From contig CAJOCS010000001.1 of NCBI GenBank assembly GCA_905233655.1, positions 1,004 through 65,003 of the forward strand: a stretch of DNA of 64,000 nt, given 5' to 3'. Shown in pieces: positions 44,204 through 52,394 of the stretch. This DNA is from an uncultured Bacteroidales bacterium (GTDB lineage Bacteria; Bacteroidota; Bacteroidia; Bacteroidales; UBA932). The translations under genes were made by a program, and so were the position numbers. The notes below the pieces were generated by a model. That model did not search any database. It was not told the DNA's origin and saw nothing but the letters and a program-made list of their open reading frames with translations. Numbering within the stretch: position 1 is the stretch's first letter; every line of letters starts with the position of its first letter.

Positions 44204-45759
44204 GGTATCTGAAATGTTTGGCCGCGGCCCTCGCCATAATTGCCGCCTTCTCCTGCAAAAACGGCGGCAACACGTCGCAGAGCAATGATTTCCAGACCGT
44301 AGCGGTCACCCTTCACAACCCCATCATTCCGGGCTTCCATCCGGACCCTTCATGCGTGGCGGTCGGGGGAGACTTCTACCTTGTGAACTCCACCTTCCAC
44401 TATTTCCCGGGCGTGCCGGTATATCACAGCACCGACCTCCAGAACTGGGAGCAGATTGGAAACGTGCTGGACAGGCCTTCGCAGCTGCCCCTTGCCGAGC
44501 CGAGCTCCTGGCTGGGCATCTACGCCCCCACCATCCGCTACCACGACGGCACCTTTTACATGATTACCACCAATGTGGGCAACGGCGGAAACTTCATGGT
44601 CACAGCCACCGACCCGGCAGGCCCCTGGAGCGAGCCCATCTGGCTCGAGCAGCAGGGAATAGACCCGTCGCTGCTCTTTGAAGACGGCAAGTGCTACATG
44701 GTCTCCAACCCCGATGCAACCATAACCCTCTGCGAGATAGACCCCGTGACCGGAGCTACCCTCAGCCCTTCAAAACCCCTCTGGAAGGGCACCGGAGGCC
44801 GATTCCCGGAGGGCCCGCACATCTATCACAAGGACGGATGGTACTACCTCCTCATTTCCGAAGGGGGCATCGAGATGGCCCACTGCCTCACAGTGGCCCG
44901 TAGCCGTGACATCTACGGCCCCTACGAAAGTTCTCCCCGCAATCCCATCTTCACCCACTGCTCGCTCAAGGGCCAGGAAAGCAATATCCAGGCTACCGGC
45001 CACGGCGACATTTTCCAGAGCCCGGACGGAAGGTGGTGGATAACGATGCTGGCCTTCAGGCGCTACGGCGGAGACTACCATCACATAGGCCGCGAAACAT
45101 TCCTCTGTCCCGTCACCTGGGAGGACGGCTGGCCGGTTATCAACGGCGGAGAGCCCCTTGCCGAAACGATGACCGTGGAAATGGGCTGGACGCCCGCAGC
45201 GCCCGTCTCGCGCGACAGGCAGTACGGCTGGGACAGCATCGGCCCGGAATGGATGCACATCCAGAGCCCCGTGGAAGAGAATTACAGCGTTTCCGGCGGC
45301 AAACTCGTACTTCGCGGGAGCGGTAAAGGCCTTGGCTTCGACAGCCAGCATCCCACCGCCCTTCTGCGCCGTCAGCAGAGCGCCGAGGCTTTCTTCGAGA
45401 GTAAAGTCAGGGTTGCCGCCAACTCCGAAGGCGGAATTGCCATCTATCAGATTTTCAACGGCTATGCCGAGTTCTTCCTGCGCCGCGGGCTGCTCCGCAC
45501 CCAGGCTGTGGTACGCTATCAGGTCAAAGGCCTGCAGCACGAGGACACCGTGGTGGATATCTTTGGAAGCGACGCCACCCTTGGCATAATTGCCCACGGC
45601 GACCACTACGAGTTCCTTCTCAATGGACGGGAGATTGCCCGTCTGGACACGGCCCTGCTCTCCTCCGAAGTGGTGGGCGGATTCACCGGCGTAACCGTGG
45701 GTCCTTACTGCATTGAGGGGACGGCCTCATTCGACTACTTTACATACCAAGAAAGATGA
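44200..45759 (+). CDS. GH43 arabinofuranosidase/xylosidase-type lipoprotein
   Basis: 519 residues. Lipobox in LAAALAIIAAFSC. Five-bladed GH43 propeller with general base D49 in PGFHPDPSC, D155 in GIDPSLLF and general acid E204 in RFPEGPHIYHK; YAPTIRYHDGTFYMITTN recalls subfamily 12. A C-terminal beta-sandwich (from about 345) is the usual accessory domain. Enzymes of this type remove arabinose or xylose side groups and occur in xyloglucan loci. The exact specificity cannot be read from sequence. Overlaps neighbours by 4 bp each. Confidence 0.87.
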   Translation: MRYLKCLAAALAIIAAFSCKNGGNTSQSNDFQTVAVTLHNPIIPGFHPDPSCVAVGGDFYLVNSTFHYFPGVPVYHSTDLQNWEQIGNVLDRPSQLPLAEPSSWLGIYAPTIRYHDGTFYMITTNVGNGGNFMVTATDPAGPWSEPIWLEQQGIDPSLLFEDGKCYMVSNPDATITLCEIDPVTGATLSPSKPLWKGTGGRFPEGPHIYHKDGWYYLLISEGGIEMAHCLTVARSRDIYGPYESSPRNPIFTHCSLKGQESNIQATGHGDIFQSPDGRWWITMLAFRRYGGDYHHIGRETFLCPVTWEDGWPVINGGEPLAETMTVEMGWTPAAPVSRDRQYGWDSIGPEWMHIQSPVEENYSVSGGKLVLRGSGKGLGFDSQHPTALLRRQQSAEAFFESKVRVAANSEGGIAIYQIFNGYAEFFLRRGLLRTQAVVRYQVKGLQHEDTVVDIFGSDATLGIIAHGDHYEFLLNGREIARLDTALLSSEVVGGFTGVTVGPYCIEGTASFDYFTYQER

Positions 45760-48506
45760 AAAAACTCCTTCCAGTCCTGTCGGCGGTCGTTTTAGTGGCC
45801 GCCTGCACCTCCCGCAACGAGGTCCGGATAGACCTTGATAACGCCCCTGCGGAATCCATCCGCATAGAAGTGCTGGGGCCGCAGATTTTCCGTGTCTGCG
45901 CAGCTCCGGAAGGAAAAGTCCGCAGCCGGGAAAGCCTTGCGATAGTGCCTCAGAAACGCTATACCAACTTTACGGTGACGCGCGACTCCCTGGTGAGGAT
46001 AGTCACTCCGGAAGCCAGCGTAACGGTTAATCCAAGCGGAGGGGACATCTGCTTCTACGACGCCGAAGGAAATCTGCTCCTCGGCCACGGAAGCATGGAT
46101 TTCACTCCCGTCGAGGTGGAGGGCAGGAAAGCCTGGAGCACCCATGTGAGCTTCCCCGCAGCGCAGTTCGAGGCCTTTTACGGGCTCGGCCAGCAGCAGA
46201 GCGGAGAGCTCGACCACCGCGGCCACAACGAAGAACTCTTCCAGTACAACACCAAGATTTCCATCCCCTTCGTCCTTTCCAACCGCGGATACGGGCTTCT
46301 CTTCGACCATTATTCCCTGAGCCGATGGGGCAATCCGGCCCCCTATCGCCAGATGGGCGAGGTATTTGATATGCATCTGACCGGCTCTTACACCACCGCC
46401 GACGGAGTGGTGCTCATACAGAGCGAAGACAGCCTCTACTACGAAAACGAGCGCGCCGTCCGTAACCTTCCGGGCCTGCCCCTTAATGGTGCGATAGTGG
46501 TTTATGAAGGCAGCATAACCGCCAGGGAGACAGGCGATTATCATTTCATTCAATACTATGCCGGTTTCCAGCGGACCATGCTTGGCGGCGAGGAAGTGAT
46601 GTCCCGTCGCTGGAGACCCGCCTGGAACCCCAACAGCTTCAAGTTCACGGCCCATCTGGAGGCCGGAGTGCCCACCCCGATACGAATCGAATGGGAGCCC
46701 GATGGAGATGTCTCCTACATCGGCCTGAGGGTGGCTCCGCTGATGGACGCGGCAGAGCAGGAAGCCCTTTCTTTCTGGAGTGAATTCGAGCCTCAGATGG
46801 ACTTCTATTTCATTGGAGGAGGCAGTGCCGACAAGGTGATTTCCGGGTATCGCAGGCTCAGCGGCAAAAGCCCGGTGGTGCCCCGCTGGGCTCTTGGATT
46901 CTGGCAGAGCCGGGAGCGCTATTCCTCTCAGGATGAATTGCTTGCGGCCCTAACGGAACTTCGCGCGAGGGGTATTCCGGTGGACAATATAGTCCAGGAC
47001 TGGCAGTACTGGGAAAGCGACCAGTGGGGCAGTCATGAGTTCGACCCCGCCCGCTTCCCCGACCCCGAAGCCATGCTCGACAGCGTGCACGCCCTCCACG
47101 GCCGCTTCATGATAAGCGTATGGCCGAAATTCTACACCAATACGGAGCATTACAAGGAGCTCCGGGCCGCGGGCTTCGCCTACACCCATGCCGAAGATTC
47201 CGCACTGGTAGACTGGCTGGGGCATAGGGAGTCGTTCTACGACGCCTATTCCCGGAAAGGCCGGGAGATGTTCTGGAGGCAGATAGACGAGAGCCTTTAC
47301 ACCCGTTACGGCCGCAAGATAGACGCCTGGTGGATGGACGCCTCGGAGCCCAACCTGCGCGACTGTCTCCCCATGGACTACCAGAAATGGCTCACCACTC
47401 CCACGGCGCTCGGCCCCTCCACCGAATACCTCAACGCCTACGCTCTGGTAAATGCCGACGCCATCTACAACGGGCAGCGTTACCCGGACAAGCGTGTCTT
47501 CCTGCTCACCCGCAACGGCTTTGCCGGCCTGCAGCGCTACAGCACGGCTTCCTGGAGCGGCGACATCGGCACATCCTGGACCGACATGCGCACCCAGATG
47601 GCTGCAGGACTGAATTACTGCATGAGCGGCATTCCCGTCTGGGGAATGGACATAGGAGGTTTCTCCGTAATGGGCAAGTTCTACGACAGCGCCAACCTCG
47701 ACGAATGGCGGGAGCTTCAGACCCGCTGGCACCAGATGGGAGCATTTGTGCCGCTGTTCCGCACCCACGGCCAGTGGCCGCAGAGGGAGCTCTGGAACAT
47801 TGCACCGGAAGGCAGCCCTGCCTACGAGAGCATACTGTGGTACATGCAGCTGCGCTACCGCCTCATGCCCTATATCTATTCCCTCGCCGGCGCCGTCCAT
47901 TTCGACGACTACACCATTATGAGGGCGCTGCCGATGGATTATCCCTCCGACCCCGAGGTTCGCGACCTTTCCGACCAGTGGATGTTCGGCCCGGCCTTCA
48001 TGGCCTGCCCGGTGTATGAATACGGTGAGCGGAGCCGCAGCGTCTACTTCCCCATGGGCCTTTGGTACGACTTCTACACTGGCTCTTCCATGGCTGGCGG
48101 AAAACGCTTCGACGTTAACGCGCCCTTCGACAGGATGCCCCTCTGGGTAAGGGCCGGGGCGATTGTTCCCGTCGGCCCTGCAATGCAGTGGAGCGACGAA
48201 AAACAGGCCGACGACATCCTTCTCATGGTATACGCCGGGGCCGACGGCAGCTTCACCCTCTACGAGGACGACGGCGTGAGTTACGGCTACGAAAGGGGCG
48301 AATTCGCCCGCATCCGGATAGAGTGGGACGACGCGGAGGGCACGCTCCGGATAGGAGAAAGGGAAGGCTCCTTCCCGGGAATGCTCGCAGAGCGCAGCTT
48401 CCGAGTTGTGCTTTGCAGCCCCGATTCCCCCGCCGGATATGACCCCGATGCGGCCGGAAACGTGGTTTTACACTATGACGGAAGCCCTGTGGAGGCAAAG
48501 TTTTAA
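45756..48506 (+). CDS. GH31 alpha-xylosidase-type enzyme with PA14-like insert
   Basis: 916 residues. Lipobox in LSAVVLVAAC. GH31 N-terminal beta domain, a PA14-like insertion at about 225-330 (YEGSITARETGDYHFIQYYAG), then the barrel with nucleophile D528 in AWWMDASEP and acid/base D603 in SWSGDIGTSW, and C-terminal beta domains (LYEDDGVSYGYERGEF). A GH31 with a PA14 insert is the layout of the alpha-xylosidase of Bacteroides xyloglucan loci. An alpha-galactosidase or glucosidase role cannot be excluded. Last gene of the locus. Confidence 0.9.
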   Translation: MKKLLPVLSAVVLVAACTSRNEVRIDLDNAPAESIRIEVLGPQIFRVCAAPEGKVRSRESLAIVPQKRYTNFTVTRDSLVRIVTPEASVTVNPSGGDICFYDAEGNLLLGHGSMDFTPVEVEGRKAWSTHVSFPAAQFEAFYGLGQQQSGELDHRGHNEELFQYNTKISIPFVLSNRGYGLLFDHYSLSRWGNPAPYRQMGEVFDMHLTGSYTTADGVVLIQSEDSLYYENERAVRNLPGLPLNGAIVVYEGSITARETGDYHFIQYYAGFQRTMLGGEEVMSRRWRPAWNPNSFKFTAHLEAGVPTPIRIEWEPDGDVSYIGLRVAPLMDAAEQEALSFWSEFEPQMDFYFIGGGSADKVISGYRRLSGKSPVVPRWALGFWQSRERYSSQDELLAALTELRARGIPVDNIVQDWQYWESDQWGSHEFDPARFPDPEAMLDSVHALHGRFMISVWPKFYTNTEHYKELRAAGFAYTHAEDSALVDWLGHRESFYDAYSRKGREMFWRQIDESLYTRYGRKIDAWWMDASEPNLRDCLPMDYQKWLTTPTALGPSTEYLNAYALVNADAIYNGQRYPDKRVFLLTRNGFAGLQRYSTASWSGDIGTSWTDMRTQMAAGLNYCMSGIPVWGMDIGGFSVMGKFYDSANLDEWRELQTRWHQMGAFVPLFRTHGQWPQRELWNIAPEGSPAYESILWYMQLRYRLMPYIYSLAGAVHFDDYTIMRALPMDYPSDPEVRDLSDQWMFGPAFMACPVYEYGERSRSVYFPMGLWYDFYTGSSMAGGKRFDVNAPFDRMPLWVRAGAIVPVGPAMQWSDEKQADDILLMVYAGADGSFTLYEDDGVSYGYERGEFARIRIEWDDAEGTLRIGEREGSFPGMLAERSFRVVLCSPDSPAGYDPDAAGNVVLHYDGSPVEAKF

Positions 48507-48512
48507 AAAATA

Positions 48513-48544
48513 TTTGGCGGTTTCCAAAGGAATTGCTACCTTTG
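48513..48544 (+). promoter_or_regulatory. Promoter TTTG-N20-TACCTTTG of rpmH
   Basis: -33 TTTG at 48513-48516 and -7 TACCTTTG at 48537-48544, 20 bp apart: full consensus. It starts 7 bp after the GH31 stop and leaves a leader of about 32 nt. Confidence 0.8.
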
Positions 48545-48581
48545 CAGCCCATTACGCAAAAAATATAAAAAACGATATACC

Positions 48582-48734
48582 ATGAAAAGAACATTTCAAC
48601 CTTCCCGCCGCAAGCGTGTCAACAAGCACGGCTTCCGCGCAAGAATGGCTTCCGCCAACGGCCGTCGCGTGCTGAGCGCACGTCGTCGTCACGCCCGCAA
48701 GAAGCTCAGCGTCTCCGACGAAGACCGCTGGTAG
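48582..48734 (+). CDS. rpmH: 50S ribosomal protein L34
   Basis: 50 residues: [19 protein letters not shown] then [14 protein letters not shown] and the end [10 protein letters not shown]. Unmistakable L34, extremely basic, binding 23S rRNA. It has its own consensus promoter and intrinsic terminator, forming a one-gene unit between a hemicellulose locus and a fimbrillin cluster. rnpA and dnaA, common neighbours in other phyla, are not here. Confidence 0.97.
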   Translation: MKRTFQPSRRKRVNKHGFRARMASANGRRVLSARRRHARKKLSVSDEDRW

Positions 48735-48757
48735 AGTTCAACCCCCATGCATCCCTT

Positions 48758-48788
48758 AAAGGCTGGCCAGAATTGGCCGGCCTTTTTT
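48758..48788 (+). terminator. Rho-independent terminator after rpmH
   Basis: 9-bp stem GGCTGGCCA (48761-48769) with TGGCCGGCC (48774-48782), one G-U pair, GAAT loop, then TTTTTT at 48783-48788, with AAA on the 5' side. Confidence 0.93.
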
Positions 48789-48906
48789 GTGTGTAGTCTG
48801 ATCCGCCACATGCCTGTCTATTTTTGTTAAAAAATAGCGGAGTTTTAACAGATTATTCTTATATTGTAGCGTCAAACCACGCTAAAACGTTATTATTCCA
48901 ATAATT

Positions 48907-49872
48907 ATGCTTAAAGTCAGACCTAAAATCAGCCTGGGAATTCTGGTGGTCATCATGGCCACAGCCCTCTCTTCCTGTGAAGACGGAGGGCTTCCCGAAG
49001 GTTTCTCCTTCAGCTTCGCGCCCAAAGGAGTGACCATCCCTGCTACTGGCGGAAGCGCCACCGTGACCTTCTCTTCTCCGGCCACGTGGGTTGCCGAAGT
49101 TTCGGAGGACTGGGTCCAGATTTCCCCCAAACAGGGAAGCGGAGGCGAGTGCACCGTAACTGTCAGCATCGGCGCCAATCCAGCCAAAGATGCCCGCAGC
49201 GCAATGGTTAAAGTCTCATTGCCGGACTTCGACTACAGCGAAGAACTCTCCGTAACGCAGCTGGCGTACGACGCTTCGCTCAAACTGTCGGAGTCTTCGC
49301 TGCAGCTCTCATCTGAAGCCGGAACCGGCAAAATCACGGTGAGCTCCACCGTGAACTGGACTGCCGCGGCCACCGACGACTGGTTCAGCTTTTCTCCCGC
49401 CCAGGGCGGCTTCGGCGACACCGAAGTTACCGTCACCGTTACCGAGAACACCGTCGCGGTAGCCCGTGAAGGAAGCATTACCTTCACCGGAGAAGGAGAA
49501 ACCGCAACCTACACGGTAAGCCAGAGCGCCGCTCCCGCATGGCTCAGGCTCTCTGCCTCTGAGGCGGAATTCTCCTCCAAGGGCGGCAGCCTTGTCCTTA
49601 CTCTCACCTCCAACTCCGCATGGAGCCTCAGTTTCGACGCAGACTGGGCCACCGTGTCGGCAAGCGAAGGCCCCGCAGGCGAAACGCAGATTACCATCGC
49701 CGTGGACGTCAACGAGTCTGTGGAAGCACGCAGCGCCGCTCTCACCTTCAATGCCGTGAACGAGAACGTTGTCTTCACCCTCAGGCAGAAAGGCCTTAAC
49801 GAGGTTGGCGGTATCACCGGCGACATCGGCCCCTGGGAGGATGGCGGCGAAGGAGAATACGGAAGAAAATAA
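48907..49872 (+). CDS. Triple-BACON lipoprotein
   Basis: 321 residues. Lipobox in LVVIMATALSSC. Three BACON-type Ig repeats at about 35-120, 122-210 and 210-298, each with the W-x-x-x-x-x-x-D-W pattern (WVAEVSEDWVQISP, WTAAATDDWFSFSP, WSLSFDADWATVSA) and ending in VTQ, VSQ or LRQ. The C-terminal tail GPWEDGGEGEYGRK is free of structure. BACON modules bind carbohydrate or act as spacers. It begins the fimbrillin cluster and lies 16 bp before the next gene. The 172-bp gap upstream has a poor -7 match (TTATATTG, near 48859). Confidence 0.8.
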   Translation: MLKVRPKISLGILVVIMATALSSCEDGGLPEGFSFSFAPKGVTIPATGGSATVTFSSPATWVAEVSEDWVQISPKQGSGGECTVTVSIGANPAKDARSAMVKVSLPDFDYSEELSVTQLAYDASLKLSESSLQLSSEAGTGKITVSSTVNWTAAATDDWFSFSPAQGGFGDTEVTVTVTENTVAVAREGSITFTGEGETATYTVSQSAAPAWLRLSASEAEFSSKGGSLVLTLTSNSAWSLSFDADWATVSASEGPAGETQITIAVDVNESVEARSAALTFNAVNENVVFTLRQKGLNEVGGITGDIGPWEDGGEGEYGRK

Positions 49873-49888
49873 CTAAAATCAACACTAT

Positions 49889-52387
49889 ATGACCAAACGT
49901 TCAGCCCTGATGCTGGTTCCGCTCGCAGCGCTCTTGCTGGGAGCGTGCAACCAGTTGTCCGAGGATCCGTCCATCGGCCCCGGACAATCACGGGAGATTG
50001 TTCTCTCGGGGTCCATCGGCGCGTACACCAGAGTCTCGGAGCAGGCCTTTGACGCCGGCGACGAGGCGGGGCTCTTCATAGGCAGCCCGGTGAACGTGGC
50101 CAATGTCAAGATCACCAGCGACGGGAAAGGCGGTTTCTCCCCTTCCGAGAAGCTGTACTGGGACGCTGAGCAGGAAGACGACCAGGCTTCCTCCTTCATC
50201 GCCTATTATCCCTTCGCCGACGTTCAGGACGCAGCCTCCAACTTCACGTTCAGCATGAACGCGGACCAGTCGGTGGCGGCGAACTACGCCTCCGCGGACT
50301 TCCTCTATGCAAAAACAGAGGCGGCTCCCGGCGACGGAACCATCTACCTTCCCTTCAACCATGTGATGTCGCGCTTTATCATCAGTGTGGACTGCAATGT
50401 GGAAGGCCACTCAATCAATGCCGTCACCGTTGACGGCGTGAAAATGCAGGCCATCGTCAACCTTGCCGAGGGCAGCTTCACCGCAGATGGAGAAGCCGTA
50501 AGCGCCAAGGCGGCCGATTTCAACGGCGTGTTCGTGCTCATCCTGGCACCTCAGACCGCCGCTCCCGAGATTACCCTTTCCGTGTCCAACGGAGAAGAGG
50601 TGAGCTTCACCCCCAAGGCTTCCATGGACTTCGCGTCCGGCAAGCAGATCCGTGCCAATCTCGTGCTTGAAATGAGCGGCATCGAAAGCTTTGAAGCCGA
50701 GATTGAAGACTGGGTTGGAGACAGCTTGATTATCCAGGAAGAAAGGCCCGGCGACAGCGGTGAAGAGCACACATGGAGCATCTACAACTGCGCCAGCGGG
50801 GAAACCATAGCTCTCGAAGCGAACGAAGACGGCATCCTCGAAGCCCGCATGTACGGCTATGAAAGCAATTCTCCTTTCCTCTTTGTCAAAGACGGCGCCG
50901 AGTACTTCGGCCAGGTCTACCGGGACTACGTCATTGACAACGAAGAGGAAGTGAGGCTCATCCGGGTGGAAACGGCCGACGGCGTCTCGCCCTACGCCCT
51001 GTATCTCAGTTCCGAGGACGAGCTCGATTTCACCGTATGCTTCGATCCTGCAGGCCTTACCGCAACATTCGCTGAGATTCCCTACGACTGGGAGTCCGTG
51101 GGCACCGGCATGTTCATCGACGGCTTCATCGCCGGACTGTTCAGCCTCCCCGCCCAGGAAGTGGAAGTGGAAATCATGAGCTCTCCCAACTACGAGAACA
51201 CCTACGGCCTTGACGACCCGTACTCCAGATTCCTGTTCGTCAGTGACTACCAATTCAATCATGAGCCTTCCGTGCTTGTATTCGTAATCAAGGAAGACGA
51301 CACCGTCTACTTCAAGACAAGCAAGACCGGCCTCTCCTACGGCCAGTACGGGATGTTCTACGCCGCTTCCGCCGTTCCGGAAAATGGCTGGACGAGTTTC
51401 AACTACTACGGAACCCTGGACACGGAGAACAATTACATCTCCTTCTACGATATTAGCGTGACGCCCTGCGACGTGGGAGCATACTCTTCCAACCGCCAGG
51501 GTATGATGGCCATCACCCTTCCCGGAGGCACCCGCCCCGTGAGATACTACAGTCTCGACTACCTCGGCATTAACGTCCCCACCCTCAAATATGGCAATAC
51601 AGCTACGGTATCCATCTCCGGAGAGCCCCAGCTCGACGTGGCTGGAGTTGCCTACATGGTTGTCGCCGGTTCGCCCGAGGAAGAGGAGATAAATCGTATC
51701 ATTGCCGATATCGCGGCTGGAAACGGCTATGAGGCAGAGAACTTCGTGCGTTACGGTTCCTTCGGAATACAGTGGGAATGCAGCGAAGCCGGCGCTTACA
51801 CCGCCGTGCTGGTCACATACGACTCCGAATACACCTATCGGTGGTCCACCACCGTCAGTTTCGAAGTCGAAGTTTCCAATTACGATTACGACCGCTGGCT
51901 CGGCGAATGGGAAATCAACGGCAGGACCTATACCATTTCCCAGGACGTCTACGGCCTGAGCTACCTCATCGAAGGCTTTGATGGAGCCTACTCGGTTCCT
52001 CTGAACTTCGACGCCGAAACAGGAGACATCCTCTTCTACACCGGAGCACAGGATTCTCCCTATAACGGAGACAGCTGGCAGATCTACCGTGTCGGTTACG
52101 GCACCGACCTCTATATCGACGGTGAGGAAGTCGTCGCACGCTTTATACAGTACGAAGACAACTACGCCAAAATCGAACCCGAAATAGACGACATCAAGTA
52201 CTTTGGCCTCCTTGCCTACAACGCGGAAAGCGAGCGTCTGGCCTATATTTCGGAGGACGATCTCATCCTCATCCCTCTCGAGATATACAAGATATCCGAA
52301 CCCGTAGCCGGAGCGCCCGCAATGCATCAGGCAAGGGCACGTTCCCTCTCCTTACCCTCCGATGCCAACACAATTTCCAAGAAATAA
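49889..52387 (+). CDS. Fimbrillin-like surface lipoprotein 1
   Basis: 832 residues. Lipobox in LVPLAALLLGAC. Residues about 30-275 are fimbrillin-family (Mfa-like): REIVLSGSIGAYTRV, AGLFIGSPVNVANV, SSFIAYYPF and LPFNHVMSRFIISV. The remaining 550 residues are beta-rich and acidic, with a module (PYDWESVGTGMFIDGFIAGL to ITLPGGTRPVRYY) that recurs in the next gene. Probably surface-exposed adhesin; no catalytic motif. First of four paralogues sharing the N-terminal domain, spaced 7-20 bp. Confidence 0.75.
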   Translation: MTKRSALMLVPLAALLLGACNQLSEDPSIGPGQSREIVLSGSIGAYTRVSEQAFDAGDEAGLFIGSPVNVANVKITSDGKGGFSPSEKLYWDAEQEDDQASSFIAYYPFADVQDAASNFTFSMNADQSVAANYASADFLYAKTEAAPGDGTIYLPFNHVMSRFIISVDCNVEGHSINAVTVDGVKMQAIVNLAEGSFTADGEAVSAKAADFNGVFVLILAPQTAAPEITLSVSNGEEVSFTPKASMDFASGKQIRANLVLEMSGIESFEAEIEDWVGDSLIIQEERPGDSGEEHTWSIYNCASGETIALEANEDGILEARMYGYESNSPFLFVKDGAEYFGQVYRDYVIDNEEEVRLIRVETADGVSPYALYLSSEDELDFTVCFDPAGLTATFAEIPYDWESVGTGMFIDGFIAGLFSLPAQEVEVEIMSSPNYENTYGLDDPYSRFLFVSDYQFNHEPSVLVFVIKEDDTVYFKTSKTGLSYGQYGMFYAASAVPENGWTSFNYYGTLDTENNYISFYDISVTPCDVGAYSSNRQGMMAITLPGGTRPVRYYSLDYLGINVPTLKYGNTATVSISGEPQLDVAGVAYMVVAGSPEEEEINRIIADIAAGNGYEAENFVRYGSFGIQWECSEAGAYTAVLVTYDSEYTYRWSTTVSFEVEVSNYDYDRWLGEWEINGRTYTISQDVYGLSYLIEGFDGAYSVPLNFDAETGDILFYTGAQDSPYNGDSWQIYRVGYGTDLYIDGEEVVARFIQYEDNYAKIEPEIDDIKYFGLLAYNAESERLAYISEDDLILIPLEIYKISEPVAGAPAMHQARARSLSLPSDANTISKK

Positions 52388-52394
52388 CTGACCT

